In this document: positions 1 to 6,324 of the stretch, one piece after another
How the letters are laid out: the number at the start of each line of letters is the position of its first letter
How positions within the stretch are numbered: position 1 is the first letter of the stretch
Source: Treponema sp.
GTDB taxonomy: Bacteria; Spirochaetota; Spirochaetia; Treponematales; Breznakiellaceae
Direction of reading: 5' to 3'
Assembly: GCA_009785045.1 (NCBI GenBank)
Contig: WQXC01000041.1
Location: 1 to 12,452, forward strand
DNA length: 12,452 nt
The notes under the pieces: model-generated
Database searches by the model: none
What the model saw: only the letters and a program-made list of their open reading frames with translations
What the model was told of the DNA's origin: nothing
Made by a program: the position numbers and the translations under genes

Positions 1-579
1 AAGCCGTGGAACATGGCAGGTGTCACCGGCGTATCACGTTTTCTGGAACGGCTTTGGGCAATCGGCGAAAGACAAGTTATCGATGCTGCTCCTGGCAGCG
101 AAGAAGCAGGCGGTATTGAACTTCAAAAATTACTTCACCGCACTATCAAAAAGGTGAGCGAAGATACGGCATCCCTCGATTTTAACACTGCGATTAGTCA
201 AATGATGATTTATTCCAGCGAGCTTGCAAAAATGAGTAATATTGCACGGTCTATGTGGGAACCGCTTGTTTTAATGGCAGGGGTTTATGCGCCTCATTTG
301 GGTGAAGAATTATGGGAAAAATTAGGGCATAAAAGCTCTGTTTCCATGGGTTCATGGCCGTCTTATGACGAGGCATTAACTCATCATGATGAAGTAACCG
401 TTGTCATACAGGTAAACGGAAAAATCCGTGACAAATTTACCGCCGCGGCGGGAACCGCCAGGGAAGATCTTGAAAAAACCGCTTTGGCATTACCGGGACT
501 CCAAAAATGGCTTGAGGGGCAAACGATATTAAAAGTGATTATTATACCTGACAAACTTGTCAATATTGTGGTAAAATAA
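1..579 (+). CDS. leuS: Leucyl-tRNA synthetase, C-terminal part (5' end outside window)
   Basis: This is the last 192 codons of leucyl-tRNA synthetase, the cytoplasmic class I enzyme that charges tRNA-Leu. The frame is open to the first base, so the gene begins outside the window; the ATG at 13 is internal, because the preceding codons read KPWN, the start of the usual (P)WN..GV.G..RFL.R.W motif of bacterial LeuRS. What is visible is the helical anticodon-binding domain, with the conserved stretch APHLGEELWEKLG, followed by the small C-terminal domain with VIQVNGKIRDK and a final IIPDKLVNIVVK, which match the family's typical end. The tail looks intact. The next gene starts 13 bases downstream on the same strand without a visible terminator or promoter between them, so read-through into it is possible. 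Identification is firm. Confidence 0.97.
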   Translation, partial: KPWNMAGVTGVSRFLERLWAIGERQVIDAAPGSEEAGGIELQKLLHRTIKKVSEDTASLDFNTAISQMMIYSSELAKMSNIARSMWEPLVLMAGVYAPHLGEELWEKLGHKSSVSMGSWPSYDEALTHHDEVTVVIQVNGKIRDKFTAAAGTAREDLEKTALALPGLQKWLEGQTILKVIIIPDKLVNIVVK

Positions 580-592
580 TTAATTGTAAACT

Positions 593-2749
593 ATGAGTCC
601 TACAGCGACGCCATGTATGGCAAACGATCCTTATTTTCGCGAAGATCCCGGCGCGGGATTCCAGCGTGTTCCTGTTTATAAATTTGATTTGGAAAAAAAT
701 ATTTCTGTATGGAAATCATGGCGCACCAATGACGGCAGGATACTTCCCAACCCAAGCAGCCATTTTGAACTTGTAAACGATCCGTTTGAACTTGGCAGCC
801 TTCTTCTATTAACTACTTATTTTGATCCCGCTGTTGCCGGAAAAGCTTTTGGCGGATTTGGTATGAGAGCGCCTATTGATCCTGCGGTACAAATTAATAA
901 TCAAACCCATGTCGAGTTTGATTTTTATTACCCAAAAAGCGCAGCCGGTAAATATATGCGTTTTGAAATCTGGTCTACTTCTTCCGGCGGCGAAGGTTAC
1001 CAGAGCGTTTCCGGTTATACAGGATCTTTAAGAACCCAAATTTATATAAGAACATCGGATCTGAATGATATTGGTATTATAAAGCCGCCCTGGATTGGTT
1101 TTCATGACGGAGAAACCTGGTATAAAAAAACACTCAGCGTAGCAACTCCTGTGTCTTCTGGAACCTGGGAGTATTTAAATATCGATCTGCATACAGAAAC
1201 AGGAACAAAGCTTGACGGCGACAGGCTAATGCTTGGCGATATTAAAATTACGCAGACAGATCCCGGTCAAACAGCAATTCCGCTTGTAGTGAACGAAAAA
1301 AGTTATTTGGAAGTTGAACCTATTAAAAGTAAATACAACCGGAACAATGGAAGTTTTATGGTCGGTGTTGATGGAACAGGAGCTGTTGAACAAGATTCCA
1401 TCAGGGGATACCATTACGAGATTTTTGTAGATGATGATAATTTAAAACCGTATTGCCATATAAGTCCGCCGAAATGGCTCAAAGATGAATTTCCAAAATT
1501 TGAATTCAGAATAGAAAGCGATGTATCCGAAGGGGTCAAGACAGAATGGCTTCTTCCAACCGATGAATATTTAAATATAAGGGATTCCGGAGATTATAAA
1601 ATCCACGGGCACTGTCTTTCGTGGATCAATCAGTCTCCTCCCTGGATGAGGCAGCTAATACCCGAGAATATTTCTTCTATGCAGTGGAGCGCAGACGGTC
1701 TTTTCTTTTCAGGCGGAACGAACGCCACAGGACCGTATTTAAAATTAAACAAAAACACAGCGCGAAGGGTTTATTTTGATCACATCATGTTTATAATGCG
1801 GCATTTCATGTCTACAGAGGAAAGGTACGATTCAAGTAAAGAACGCGGTGTTATTCCTTTCCATTCTTTTGATGTTGTAAACGTAGAGCTGCACGAAAGC
1901 AGACACAGTATGGTTATCAGGGAAAATACCGAAAAATGGAAATCCGCATTAAAGCATGTATCGTGGCTTATGGCATTAACAGATAATGACTTTGGCGATA
2001 TTAAACAGCATTATGTTTATCTGCTTTATAAATATGCTCATATTGCTGTGCCAAATGCGCAGATGGCAGAAAAGTATAAAGCCGGTTACAACGATCCTAA
2101 TATCGTTCCTGAATATATGAAACTGGATAATCACGATCACAACGGCAGCATAGACGCTTATGTGAGTGAAAATCCGCCCATTCTTGCATACAACGATTAT
2201 GAAATGAACGTATGGTCCAAAGCAAAAGTCGCATATAATATGATTAAAGAAATTAACACAGCATGGAAATCAGATCCTCTTTATGACGGCAGAAGCCTTA
2301 TAGAATGTATGAGTATTCAGGGACATGAATCTGTTTCACCGGTTGTAGCCAGCCAGAATCAGCAGTCTTTGCTTTTATTTATCGAGTTAATTGACAATGG
2401 CCTGCTTGATTGCATTTCTTATTCTGAGCTTGATATCAGACAGCCTTTTGACGCGCCTGGCGGCGAAGCGCTTGCGCCTGCTGTTTTAAATCAAAAACAG
2501 GCTGATGCCGTCGGGTATCAGTATGCCCTACTTTTTAAAATGTTCGATAAATATAAAAAATATTTTGACCATGTAATATTCTGGGCGCAGTACGGCGCGA
2601 GCTGGATGGACAGTTATATTCCGTTTGATCATGAAAAAAAGGCAAGTCAGATATATTACGCAATAATGGATCCGGACAGGTTCATTCAGGGACATTCTTA
2701 TTTAGACGATTATTTTAATGGTGAATACGATAAAATAAAAAATGGCTGA
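593..2749 (+). CDS. GH10 (endo-beta-xylanase family)-like protein with N-terminal carbohydrate-binding-like region
   Basis: A 718-residue protein whose C-terminal half follows the order of GH10 barrel motifs: GHCLSWINQSPPWM (339-352; GHTLVWHSQ in xylanases), FDVVNVELHE (426-435; WDVVNEA), YNDYEMN (533-539), SIQGHES (574-580), YSELDIR (610-616, with E612 as the likely nucleophile) and VIFWAQYGASWM (661-672). Family members cut beta-1,4-xylan. Residues 25-220 are beta-rich and resemble a jelly-roll carbohydrate-binding module (inference). Oddities: the acid/base Glu normally follows Asn directly, but here the order is N430-V431-E432, and the His of the family's LVWH motif is N346. There is no signal peptide or membrane segment, no Shine-Dalgarno sequence precedes the ATG, and an in-frame stop at 587 prevents a longer start; ATG 617 is an alternative. 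It may be intracellular, 5'-truncated or altered in activity. GH10 relationship is likely; activity is uncertain. Confidence 0.8.
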   Translation: MSPTATPCMANDPYFREDPGAGFQRVPVYKFDLEKNISVWKSWRTNDGRILPNPSSHFELVNDPFELGSLLLLTTYFDPAVAGKAFGGFGMRAPIDPAVQINNQTHVEFDFYYPKSAAGKYMRFEIWSTSSGGEGYQSVSGYTGSLRTQIYIRTSDLNDIGIIKPPWIGFHDGETWYKKTLSVATPVSSGTWEYLNIDLHTETGTKLDGDRLMLGDIKITQTDPGQTAIPLVVNEKSYLEVEPIKSKYNRNNGSFMVGVDGTGAVEQDSIRGYHYEIFVDDDNLKPYCHISPPKWLKDEFPKFEFRIESDVSEGVKTEWLLPTDEYLNIRDSGDYKIHGHCLSWINQSPPWMRQLIPENISSMQWSADGLFFSGGTNATGPYLKLNKNTARRVYFDHIMFIMRHFMSTEERYDSSKERGVIPFHSFDVVNVELHESRHSMVIRENTEKWKSALKHVSWLMALTDNDFGDIKQHYVYLLYKYAHIAVPNAQMAEKYKAGYNDPNIVPEYMKLDNHDHNGSIDAYVSENPPILAYNDYEMNVWSKAKVAYNMIKEINTAWKSDPLYDGRSLIECMSIQGHESVSPVVASQNQQSLLLFIELIDNGLLDCISYSELDIRQPFDAPGGEALAPAVLNQKQADAVGYQYALLFKMFDKYKKYFDHVIFWAQYGASWMDSYIPFDHEKKASQIYYAIMDPDRFIQGHSYLDDYFNGEYDKIKNG

Positions 2750-2769
2750 CGTTAAAAACGCCAGCCATT
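2741..2769 (-). terminator. Hairpin terminator between convergent genes
   Basis: A perfect 8-bp stem (AATGGCTG / CAGCCATT), one A-C mismatch and four more pairs (CGTT/AACG) close a three-base AAA loop. Read on the minus strand, the stem is followed by TTTTTTATTTTAT, the classic intrinsic terminator shape, so it should stop transcription of the membrane protein gene at 2792-3184. On the plus strand no T-run follows, so it would stop the GH10-like transcript only weakly. The GH10 stop codon (2747-2749) lies inside the stem. Confidence 0.8.
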
Positions 2770-2791
2770 CCTCGCGATTAGTAAATACTAA

Positions 2792-3184
2792 TTATGCACT
2801 TTTCGATGAAGTAATAAGCGCTCCAAGTACCATCAAGTGACCTGCTAATACTGCCAGGTATTCAAGATTGAACTTAACGTCGCCTTTGAGTAATCCTAAG
2901 ATGTCCACTACTACAATAAAGACTGCCCATACGATAATAACGATTAACATCATTAATTCGATTCTTGGAATAGCAATCTTAAATATTTGCAGTATCAATA
3001 ATGCGCCTGCTACCACTCCGATGACTGCCAGAACGATGGTGAAAATTCCGCCAATGTCGCTTCCGCCAAAAATTACTTTTGACATTTGAGCGAAATCGCC
3101 GCCGCCATCAAAGCCCCATATCCCGTTAATAAAGAGATACACAGCAGTCGCAATGTAGAGAAAGAAATAGCCTATTCTATCCAT
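2792..3184 (-). CDS. Small four-helix membrane protein of unknown function
   Basis: A 130-residue very hydrophobic protein I do not recognise. Four membrane segments are visible at about 5-24, 45-68, 73-98 and 107-125, joined by short loops; the loop after helix 1 is Gly/Asp-rich (FDGGGD, 25-30). There is no signal peptide cleavage motif, Cys pair or catalytic motif. It should sit in the inner membrane. The ATG is supported by an excellent Shine-Dalgarno sequence (AAGGAGG, eight bases before the start) and a good sigma-70-type promoter just upstream, so the gene is very probably expressed as a single unit ending at the hairpin overlapping the GH10-like gene. It stands alone on the minus strand between plus-strand genes. 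Function could be anything from a small channel to an assembly factor; none can be assigned. Confidence 0.85.
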   Translation of the reverse strand: MDRIGYFFLYIATAVYLFINGIWGFDGGGDFAQMSKVIFGGSDIGGIFTIVLAVIGVVAGALLILQIFKIAIPRIELMMLIVIIVWAVFIVVVDILGLLKGDVKFNLEYLAVLAGHLMVLGALITSSKSA

Positions 3185-3204
3185 AATTAAATCCTCCTTT
3201 TTGA

Positions 3205-3233
3205 ATTATACACCATATTGCTTTTTTTGTCTC
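3205..3233 (-). promoter_or_regulatory. Sigma-70-type promoter for the four-helix membrane protein
   Basis: On the minus strand GAGACA (3233-3228, 4 of 6 matches to TTGACA), a 17-base spacer and a perfect TATAAT (3210-3205) precede the gene at 3184. Transcription would begin near 3198, immediately before the strong ribosome-binding site, giving a leader of about 14 bases. This is seen by eye only. Confidence 0.6.
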
Positions 3234-3251
3234 CTATGATACACTTACCTT

Positions 3252-4043
3252 GTGAATAATGAACTTACAACTGCAAATGTGCTGTCCACAGGACAGCTTG
3301 ACTCATTTTTTAAAGGTTTTCTGGATATAGAAGGTTTTCTCTCCGGCGATGACTCTTTAAACGGGATTCAGGTAGATAATGACGGATCTCCTGTTAAAAA
3401 GATCGCTTTTAGCGTAGATGCAGCCATGGAAACCTTTGAACAGGCAGCCGCTGTGGGCGCAGGTATGGTTTTTGTTCATCATGGGCTTTTTTGGGGTGCG
3501 CCTTTGCGTATAGCCGGAAATCTTAGGCAGCGCATTAAATTTTTATTGGATCATAATATCTGCCTGTATGCGGTTCACCTGCCCCTGGATCAGCACCCAA
3601 AATTTGGAAACAATGCTGTTTTGGCAGAACTTCTTGGGCTGGAAAATATCGAGCCTTTTGGCGGTTATCATGGACGCAAAATAGGTTATAAAGGAACTTT
3701 TCCAAAACCCATTACAGTTGACGAAGCTGTTAAAAAAATAAGTTTTATGGGAAGACCGCCTGCCGGAGTTCTTGCTTTTGGCAGTAAAGAATGTAAAACA
3801 GCGGCGATCATGTCCGGCGGCGCGCCAAAAAATGCGGAAGATGCTCTGCAGGAAGGCGTTGATTTATTTGTAACAGGCGAAAGTTCTCATTCGGTTTATC
3901 ATAAGTGCCTGGAAGGAAAACTTAACATGATTGCCGGCGGGCATTACAGTACAGAAGTCTGGGGTGTTCAGGCTGTCATGCGTCACTGTTCGGCAGAGCT
4001 TGGAATAGAAACTGAATTTTTAGATATACCAACAGGATTATAA
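3252..4043 (+). CDS. Nif3/YbgI-like dinuclear metal-centre protein
   Basis: A 263-residue Nif3-family protein. These form ring-shaped cytoplasmic hexamers holding two metal ions per subunit; their biochemical role is still unclear (related proteins are annotated as GTP cyclohydrolase I type 2-like). The expected ligands are present: H76-H77 in FVHHGLFW, D113 in HLPLD, and H231 and E235 in GGHYSTEVWG, with spacing close to that of E. coli YbgI. The length is that of the short, YbgI-type members without the inserted central domain. The usual W-D-x-x-G-L motif near the N-terminus is reduced to SLNGIQV. The GTG at 3252 is the best available start but has no Shine-Dalgarno sequence; a second in-frame GTG lies at 3279. 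The gene precedes lspA by 15 bases and may be co-transcribed with it. Family assignment is firm, start is not. Confidence 0.92.
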   Translation: MNNELTTANVLSTGQLDSFFKGFLDIEGFLSGDDSLNGIQVDNDGSPVKKIAFSVDAAMETFEQAAAVGAGMVFVHHGLFWGAPLRIAGNLRQRIKFLLDHNICLYAVHLPLDQHPKFGNNAVLAELLGLENIEPFGGYHGRKIGYKGTFPKPITVDEAVKKISFMGRPPAGVLAFGSKECKTAAIMSGGAPKNAEDALQEGVDLFVTGESSHSVYHKCLEGKLNMIAGGHYSTEVWGVQAVMRHCSAELGIETEFLDIPTGL

Positions 4044-4058
4044 GAAAGGAGCAAAACT

Positions 4059-4631
4059 ATGAAACAATGCTTAAAGAATTTTTTTACAAAAGAAAATTTT
4101 ACAAAGGAAAAAGTCCTGCCGTTATCGCTGACGGCATTTATTATTTTGGCGGATCAAGTTACAAAGGCAATTATTGTTAAAATCCAGCCTTTATTTCCTG
4201 CATTAATAAAAAATGTTTTTGACAACGATTTACTGTGGATTTACCATGTGCGAAACAAAGCAATAGCTTTTAGTCTTGGAGAAAACCTTCCGGAGTTTGT
4301 TAAACCCATTACTTTTATTATTCTTCCCATTCTGGTTTTATGTTTTCTGGTTTTTTACTACTTTAAATCTAATGAATTTACCCAGCTCCAGCGCTGGGCT
4401 GCTGCAGGTATTATCGGCGGCGGCCTTGGGAATATAGCCGACCGTATATTCCGGCCGGACGGAGTTGTGGATTTTATCAGCGTAAGATTGCCGGACTTTT
4501 TTGAACCAATTTTTGGCAGGAATCCCCGCTGGCCGACTTTTAATATAGCGGACTCATCTGTTGTAGTGTGCTGTATTTTGCTGCTTATCACCATGTTTAT
4601 AAGTCCTTCAAAAACTGAAAAGGAAAAATAA
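4059..4631 (+). CDS. lspA: Lipoprotein signal peptidase (signal peptidase II)
   Basis: LspA is the inner-membrane aspartyl protease that removes the signal peptide from diacylated prolipoproteins. The 190-residue protein has the family pattern: a first helix with ILADQVTKAIIV (29-40), NKAIAFSLG (66-74), a third helix leading into GNIADR (124-129), VVDFISV with catalytic Asp138, and FNIADSSV with catalytic Asp165. The distance of 27 residues between the two Asp matches E. coli (114 and 141). Four membrane helices lie at about 20-40, 80-102, 112-128 and 163-183. An N-terminal extension rich in Lys and Phe precedes helix 1. The ATG has a good ribosome-binding site (AAAGGAG, seven bases upstream). 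The small membrane protein that follows starts one base after its stop codon, so the two are almost surely translated from one message. Identification is firm. Confidence 0.96.
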   Translation: MKQCLKNFFTKENFTKEKVLPLSLTAFIILADQVTKAIIVKIQPLFPALIKNVFDNDLLWIYHVRNKAIAFSLGENLPEFVKPITFIILPILVLCFLVFYYFKSNEFTQLQRWAAAGIIGGGLGNIADRIFRPDGVVDFISVRLPDFFEPIFGRNPRWPTFNIADSSVVVCCILLLITMFISPSKTEKEK

Positions 4632-4632
4632 A

Positions 4633-4917
4633 ATGGATAAAAGACTTAATACAATACTGTTCATTCTTGGAGCTACTTTATTTAATGTTATTGTAGCGGT
4701 AATCAGCTTTATAATTCTGGCTCTTTTTTACGGTAATTTTATTATTTCGCTGATACCGGAATCCGGTCAGGCATGGGGGTTTTCTCTTGTTTTCCTGGCA
4801 TCCATTGCAATTTCCATTCTTGTTTACCGCATTGTATTAAGGTATTTTTTAACAAAGATTGACGTAGAAAAATATTTTGATCCGCTCTTTGTAAGACGAA
4901 ACGTTAAAAAGCCCTGA
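4633..4917 (+). CDS. Small two-helix membrane protein downstream of lspA
   Basis: A 94-residue protein with two membrane helices (about 8-32 and 48-66), separated by a short loop (IPESGQAWG), and a basic C-terminal tail (ends RRNVKKP). No catalytic motif is visible. It starts one base after the lspA stop; an A/G-rich stretch at the end of lspA (AAAAGGAAAA) can act as its ribosome-binding site. I recall similar small proteins beside lspA in treponemes carrying the label 'leader peptide processing enzyme', but this is from memory and no experimental basis is visible. Tight coupling suggests a role with LspA or lipoprotein maturation, an inference only. It ends just before a tandem palindromic repeat and converges on the next gene. 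Confidence 0.85.
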   Translation: MDKRLNTILFILGATLFNVIVAVISFIILALFYGNFIISLIPESGQAWGFSLVFLASIAISILVYRIVLRYFLTKIDVEKYFDPLFVRRNVKKP

Positions 4918-4920
4918 AGT

Positions 4921-4954
4921 GCTATTCTCTGAATAGCGCTATCCTCTGAATAGC
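4921..4954. repeat. Tandem 17-bp palindromic repeat between convergent genes
   Basis: Two directly adjacent 17-base copies, GCTATTCTCTGAATAGC (4921-4937) and GCTATCCTCTGAATAGC (4938-4954), differ by one base. The first is a perfect 7-bp hairpin with a TCT loop; the second can form 5 bp. The second copy encodes the last residues and stop codon of the minus-strand Aat-like gene, so the first looks like a duplication of that 3' end. On the minus strand a TTTTT run follows ten bases after the hairpin, so it may act as a weak terminator; on the plus strand there is no T-run. Confidence 0.8.
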
Positions 4955-5631
4955 TGTACGAATTCCCCGGGGCTTATGTCCACAGCGCCAAGGTCTGTTT
5001 TATAATCCAGCGGCATACCCATATCAAAAAATGAAAAACCGTTATTTTGCAAATAGCGAGTAGTATGTATTATCTGTACTGTCCCCGCATTATCTTCCTC
5101 GTAAAAACCGGAATAACTTGTGTAGACTTTTCCGCATGCAACGCCGAATTCACCGGCAACAAGTTCTCCGCCGCGGTAAAGGGCAAAGGAAGTAGGGTAT
5201 ACATTAGCCTGCGGGAGACTGCGGATAACCTTGATTGAATCGACCAGCGGCGGGGTTAGCCAGTCGCAACCGTGTTTTTCCACACAACGGTCTATAATCC
5301 GGTCAAATTCAACATCAGCTTTTAGTTCATATCGATTTAAATATTTACGGATGGATTTTTTAACGTGCAGATTTTCGTAAAAAAGAGCAGAACGGACAAG
5401 ATGCAGTTTTGGGAGCATAATGTAAAAAGGACTGTTTTCCTCGTTGGAAACATTTGTGGACATTACCAAAAACCCGGCTTCCATCAATCTGGCGACAAAA
5501 TAAGGGTCAAAACCTTCGGCAATACAGAATTCCTCACTGTAATTGGTGGTCAGCATGGCGTCCACTATCTTATGGCAGTCATCCGGGGGAGTAATATATA
5601 TGTATCCCGAAAGGGTATATTTTATATCCAT
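4939..5631 (-). CDS. Divergent leucyl/phenylalanyl-tRNA-protein transferase (Aat)-like protein
   Basis: A 230-residue protein resembling Aat, the cytoplasmic enzyme that moves Leu or Phe from tRNA to the N-terminus of proteins marked for degradation. Aat-like landmarks in order: EGFDPYFVARLMEAGFLVM (39-57; GGDLSPERLLAAYRRGIFPW-type), NLHVKKSIRKYL (87-98; LHVSRSLRR), DWLTPPLVDSI (123-133; TWITPEMIEAY), GGELVAGEFGVACGKVY (154-170), GFSFFDMG (198-205) and LGAVDISPGEF (214-224). Key differences: the segment before LHV lacks the WWSPDPR motif, the GESMFS motif is replaced by TSYSGF (171-176), and the D-C-Q triplet, where E. coli Gln188 is proposed to be catalytic, is D203-M-G205. It may therefore use another acyl donor or acceptor, or have lost transferase chemistry. 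The ATG has a GAGG 11 bases upstream. The fold family seems likely; the function is open. A GNAT-type acyltransferase is the alternative. Confidence 0.7.
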   Translation of the reverse strand: MDIKYTLSGYIYITPPDDCHKIVDAMLTTNYSEEFCIAEGFDPYFVARLMEAGFLVMSTNVSNEENSPFYIMLPKLHLVRSALFYENLHVKKSIRKYLNRYELKADVEFDRIIDRCVEKHGCDWLTPPLVDSIKVIRSLPQANVYPTSFALYRGGELVAGEFGVACGKVYTSYSGFYEEDNAGTVQIIHTTRYLQNNGFSFFDMGMPLDYKTDLGAVDISPGEFVQLFRG

Positions 5632-5689
5632 GTCTATTGTAACCTCAACCGAGCCTAAGAATCGTAGGTTCGTGGCGAAGGTTCCCCTC

Positions 5690-5718
5690 TTGACGAAACT
5701 CTATCAATATTCTAGACT
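5690..5718 (+). promoter_or_regulatory. Probable promoter of the rpmH-rnpA-yidD-yidC-jag cluster
   Basis: TTGACG (5690-5695, 5 of 6) and TAGACT (5713-5718, 4 of 6) are separated by 17 bases. The start site would be near 5725, giving a leader of about 80 bases before rpmH. It is the only reasonable sigma-70 pair in the 173-base gap. The leader pairs poorly with itself apart from GAACCTT (5742-5748), whose partner AAGGTTC (5678-5684) lies upstream of the predicted start. Confidence 0.5.
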
Positions 5719-5737
5719 AAATAATCACTTTTGTTAT
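5709..5737 (-). promoter_or_regulatory. Possible divergent promoter of the Aat-like gene
   Basis: On the minus strand ATAACA (5737-5732, 4 of 6), a 17-base spacer and TAGAAT (5714-5709, 5 of 6) lie about 78 bases before the start codon. The element overlaps the forward rpmH promoter, so polymerase binding in the two directions would exclude each other. Weak, by-eye evidence. Confidence 0.35.
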
Positions 5738-5804
5738 GGAAGAACCTTAGATTTGTCAGGGTATATTAATCCCGGGGCAAATCTTATATATAGGAGAAGA
5801 TACC

Positions 5805-5960
5805 ATGAAACGCACTTATCAACCCAGTAAGGTAAAAAGAAACCGCAAATTTGGGTTTCGCGCCCGTATGAAGACCAAGGGCGGTCGGCTTGTTTTAAAG
5901 CGCCGCAGGGCAAAGGGCAGGATAAAACTATCTGTTTCTGACGAGAAAAAGCCTTATTAG
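5805..5960 (+). CDS. rpmH: 50S ribosomal protein L34
   Basis: A 51-residue, strongly basic protein, complete and typical of L34 of the large ribosomal subunit: it begins MKRTYQPSKVKRNRKFGFR and continues RARMKTKGGRLVLKRRRAKG, the family signature. The C-terminal tail (KLSVSDEKKPY) is slightly longer than the 44-46 residues common elsewhere. The start is certain: AGGAG lies eight bases upstream of the ATG. The following rnpA reading frame opens within or right after the end of this gene, as in many bacteria, where the abundance of L34 and of RNase P protein are set by the same transcript. Confidence 0.97.
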   Translation: MKRTYQPSKVKRNRKFGFRARMKTKGGRLVLKRRRAKGRIKLSVSDEKKPY

Positions 5961-5964
5961 AGAT

Positions 5965-6324
5965 ATTAAGACATCCTTCCGCTTTAGACGGGAGGAGCAT
6001 TTAAAGGGAAGGGAAGATATCCGGGAGGTTTTTGACAACGGAAAACGATATGGCTGTCAGGGCGCTAAACTTTTTGTTTTAAAAAACGATTTGTCCTATA
6101 ACCGTATTTGTTTTTCATTATCCCGGGCTTTCGGAAATGCAGTGATCAGGAACCGGGCAAAGCGCCTGGGACGTGAAGCTTACAGATTGATGAAGAACCG
6201 TCTTTTGGGCGGATATGATTTAATCCTTCTGGTCTATCCTGACAGTCTGCAAAGCATGCAAGGCATGCTAAGCAGGCAGGAACAGCTTGAATCCCTTTTT
6301 ACCAAAGCCGGTTTATTAAAATGA
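5965..6324 (+). CDS. rnpA: RNase P protein component (start codon unusual)
   Basis: RnpA binds the catalytic RNA of RNase P and helps it remove 5' leaders from tRNA precursors. The frame reads SFRFRREEHLKGREDIREVF, then NGKRY, and later GNAVIRNRAKRLGREAYR (57-74 from the ATT), the RNR signature helix that contacts RNA. The family N-terminus normally starts about three residues before the FR.R motif, which places the start at ATT 5965, four bases after the rpmH stop. There is no ATG, GTG or TTG in frame between the in-frame stop at 5923 and TTG 6091; TTG 6091 would remove 42 conserved residues. Other near-cognate choices are CTG 5932 (AGGA nine bases upstream), CTG 5938 and ATT 5956. About 119 residues, normal for the family. 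The stop overlaps the yidD start (ATGA). The gene is certain, the exact start is not. Confidence 0.88.
   Translation: MKTSFRFRREEHLKGREDIREVFDNGKRYGCQGAKLFVLKNDLSYNRICFSLSRAFGNAVIRNRAKRLGREAYRLMKNRLLGGYDLILLVYPDSLQSMQGMLSRQEQLESLFTKAGLLK
6253..6269. repeat. Perfect 7-bp inverted repeat inside rnpA
   Basis: AGCATGC and GCATGCT are separated by AAG and could form a short hairpin in the rnpA message 50 bases before the yidD start. No T-run follows, so it is not a terminator. It may be chance, as it encodes the ordinary peptide SMQGML. Confidence 0.4.

Noticed and set aside
614..619. Cys8 of the GH10-like protein as a lipoprotein attachment site
   Set aside because: No hydrophobic signal segment precedes it and the TATPC context does not fit a lipobox.
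4963..4975. CCCCGGGG palindrome near the end of the Aat-like gene, echoed by CCCGGGG at 5771 before rpmH
   Set aside because: The first is ordinary coding sequence and the second lacks symmetry with its surroundings; there is no sign of a shared operator.
5543..5830. 95-residue plus-strand open frame opposite the Aat-like start and overlapping rpmH
   Set aside because: It is a shadow of two well-supported genes, without ribosome-binding site or family features.
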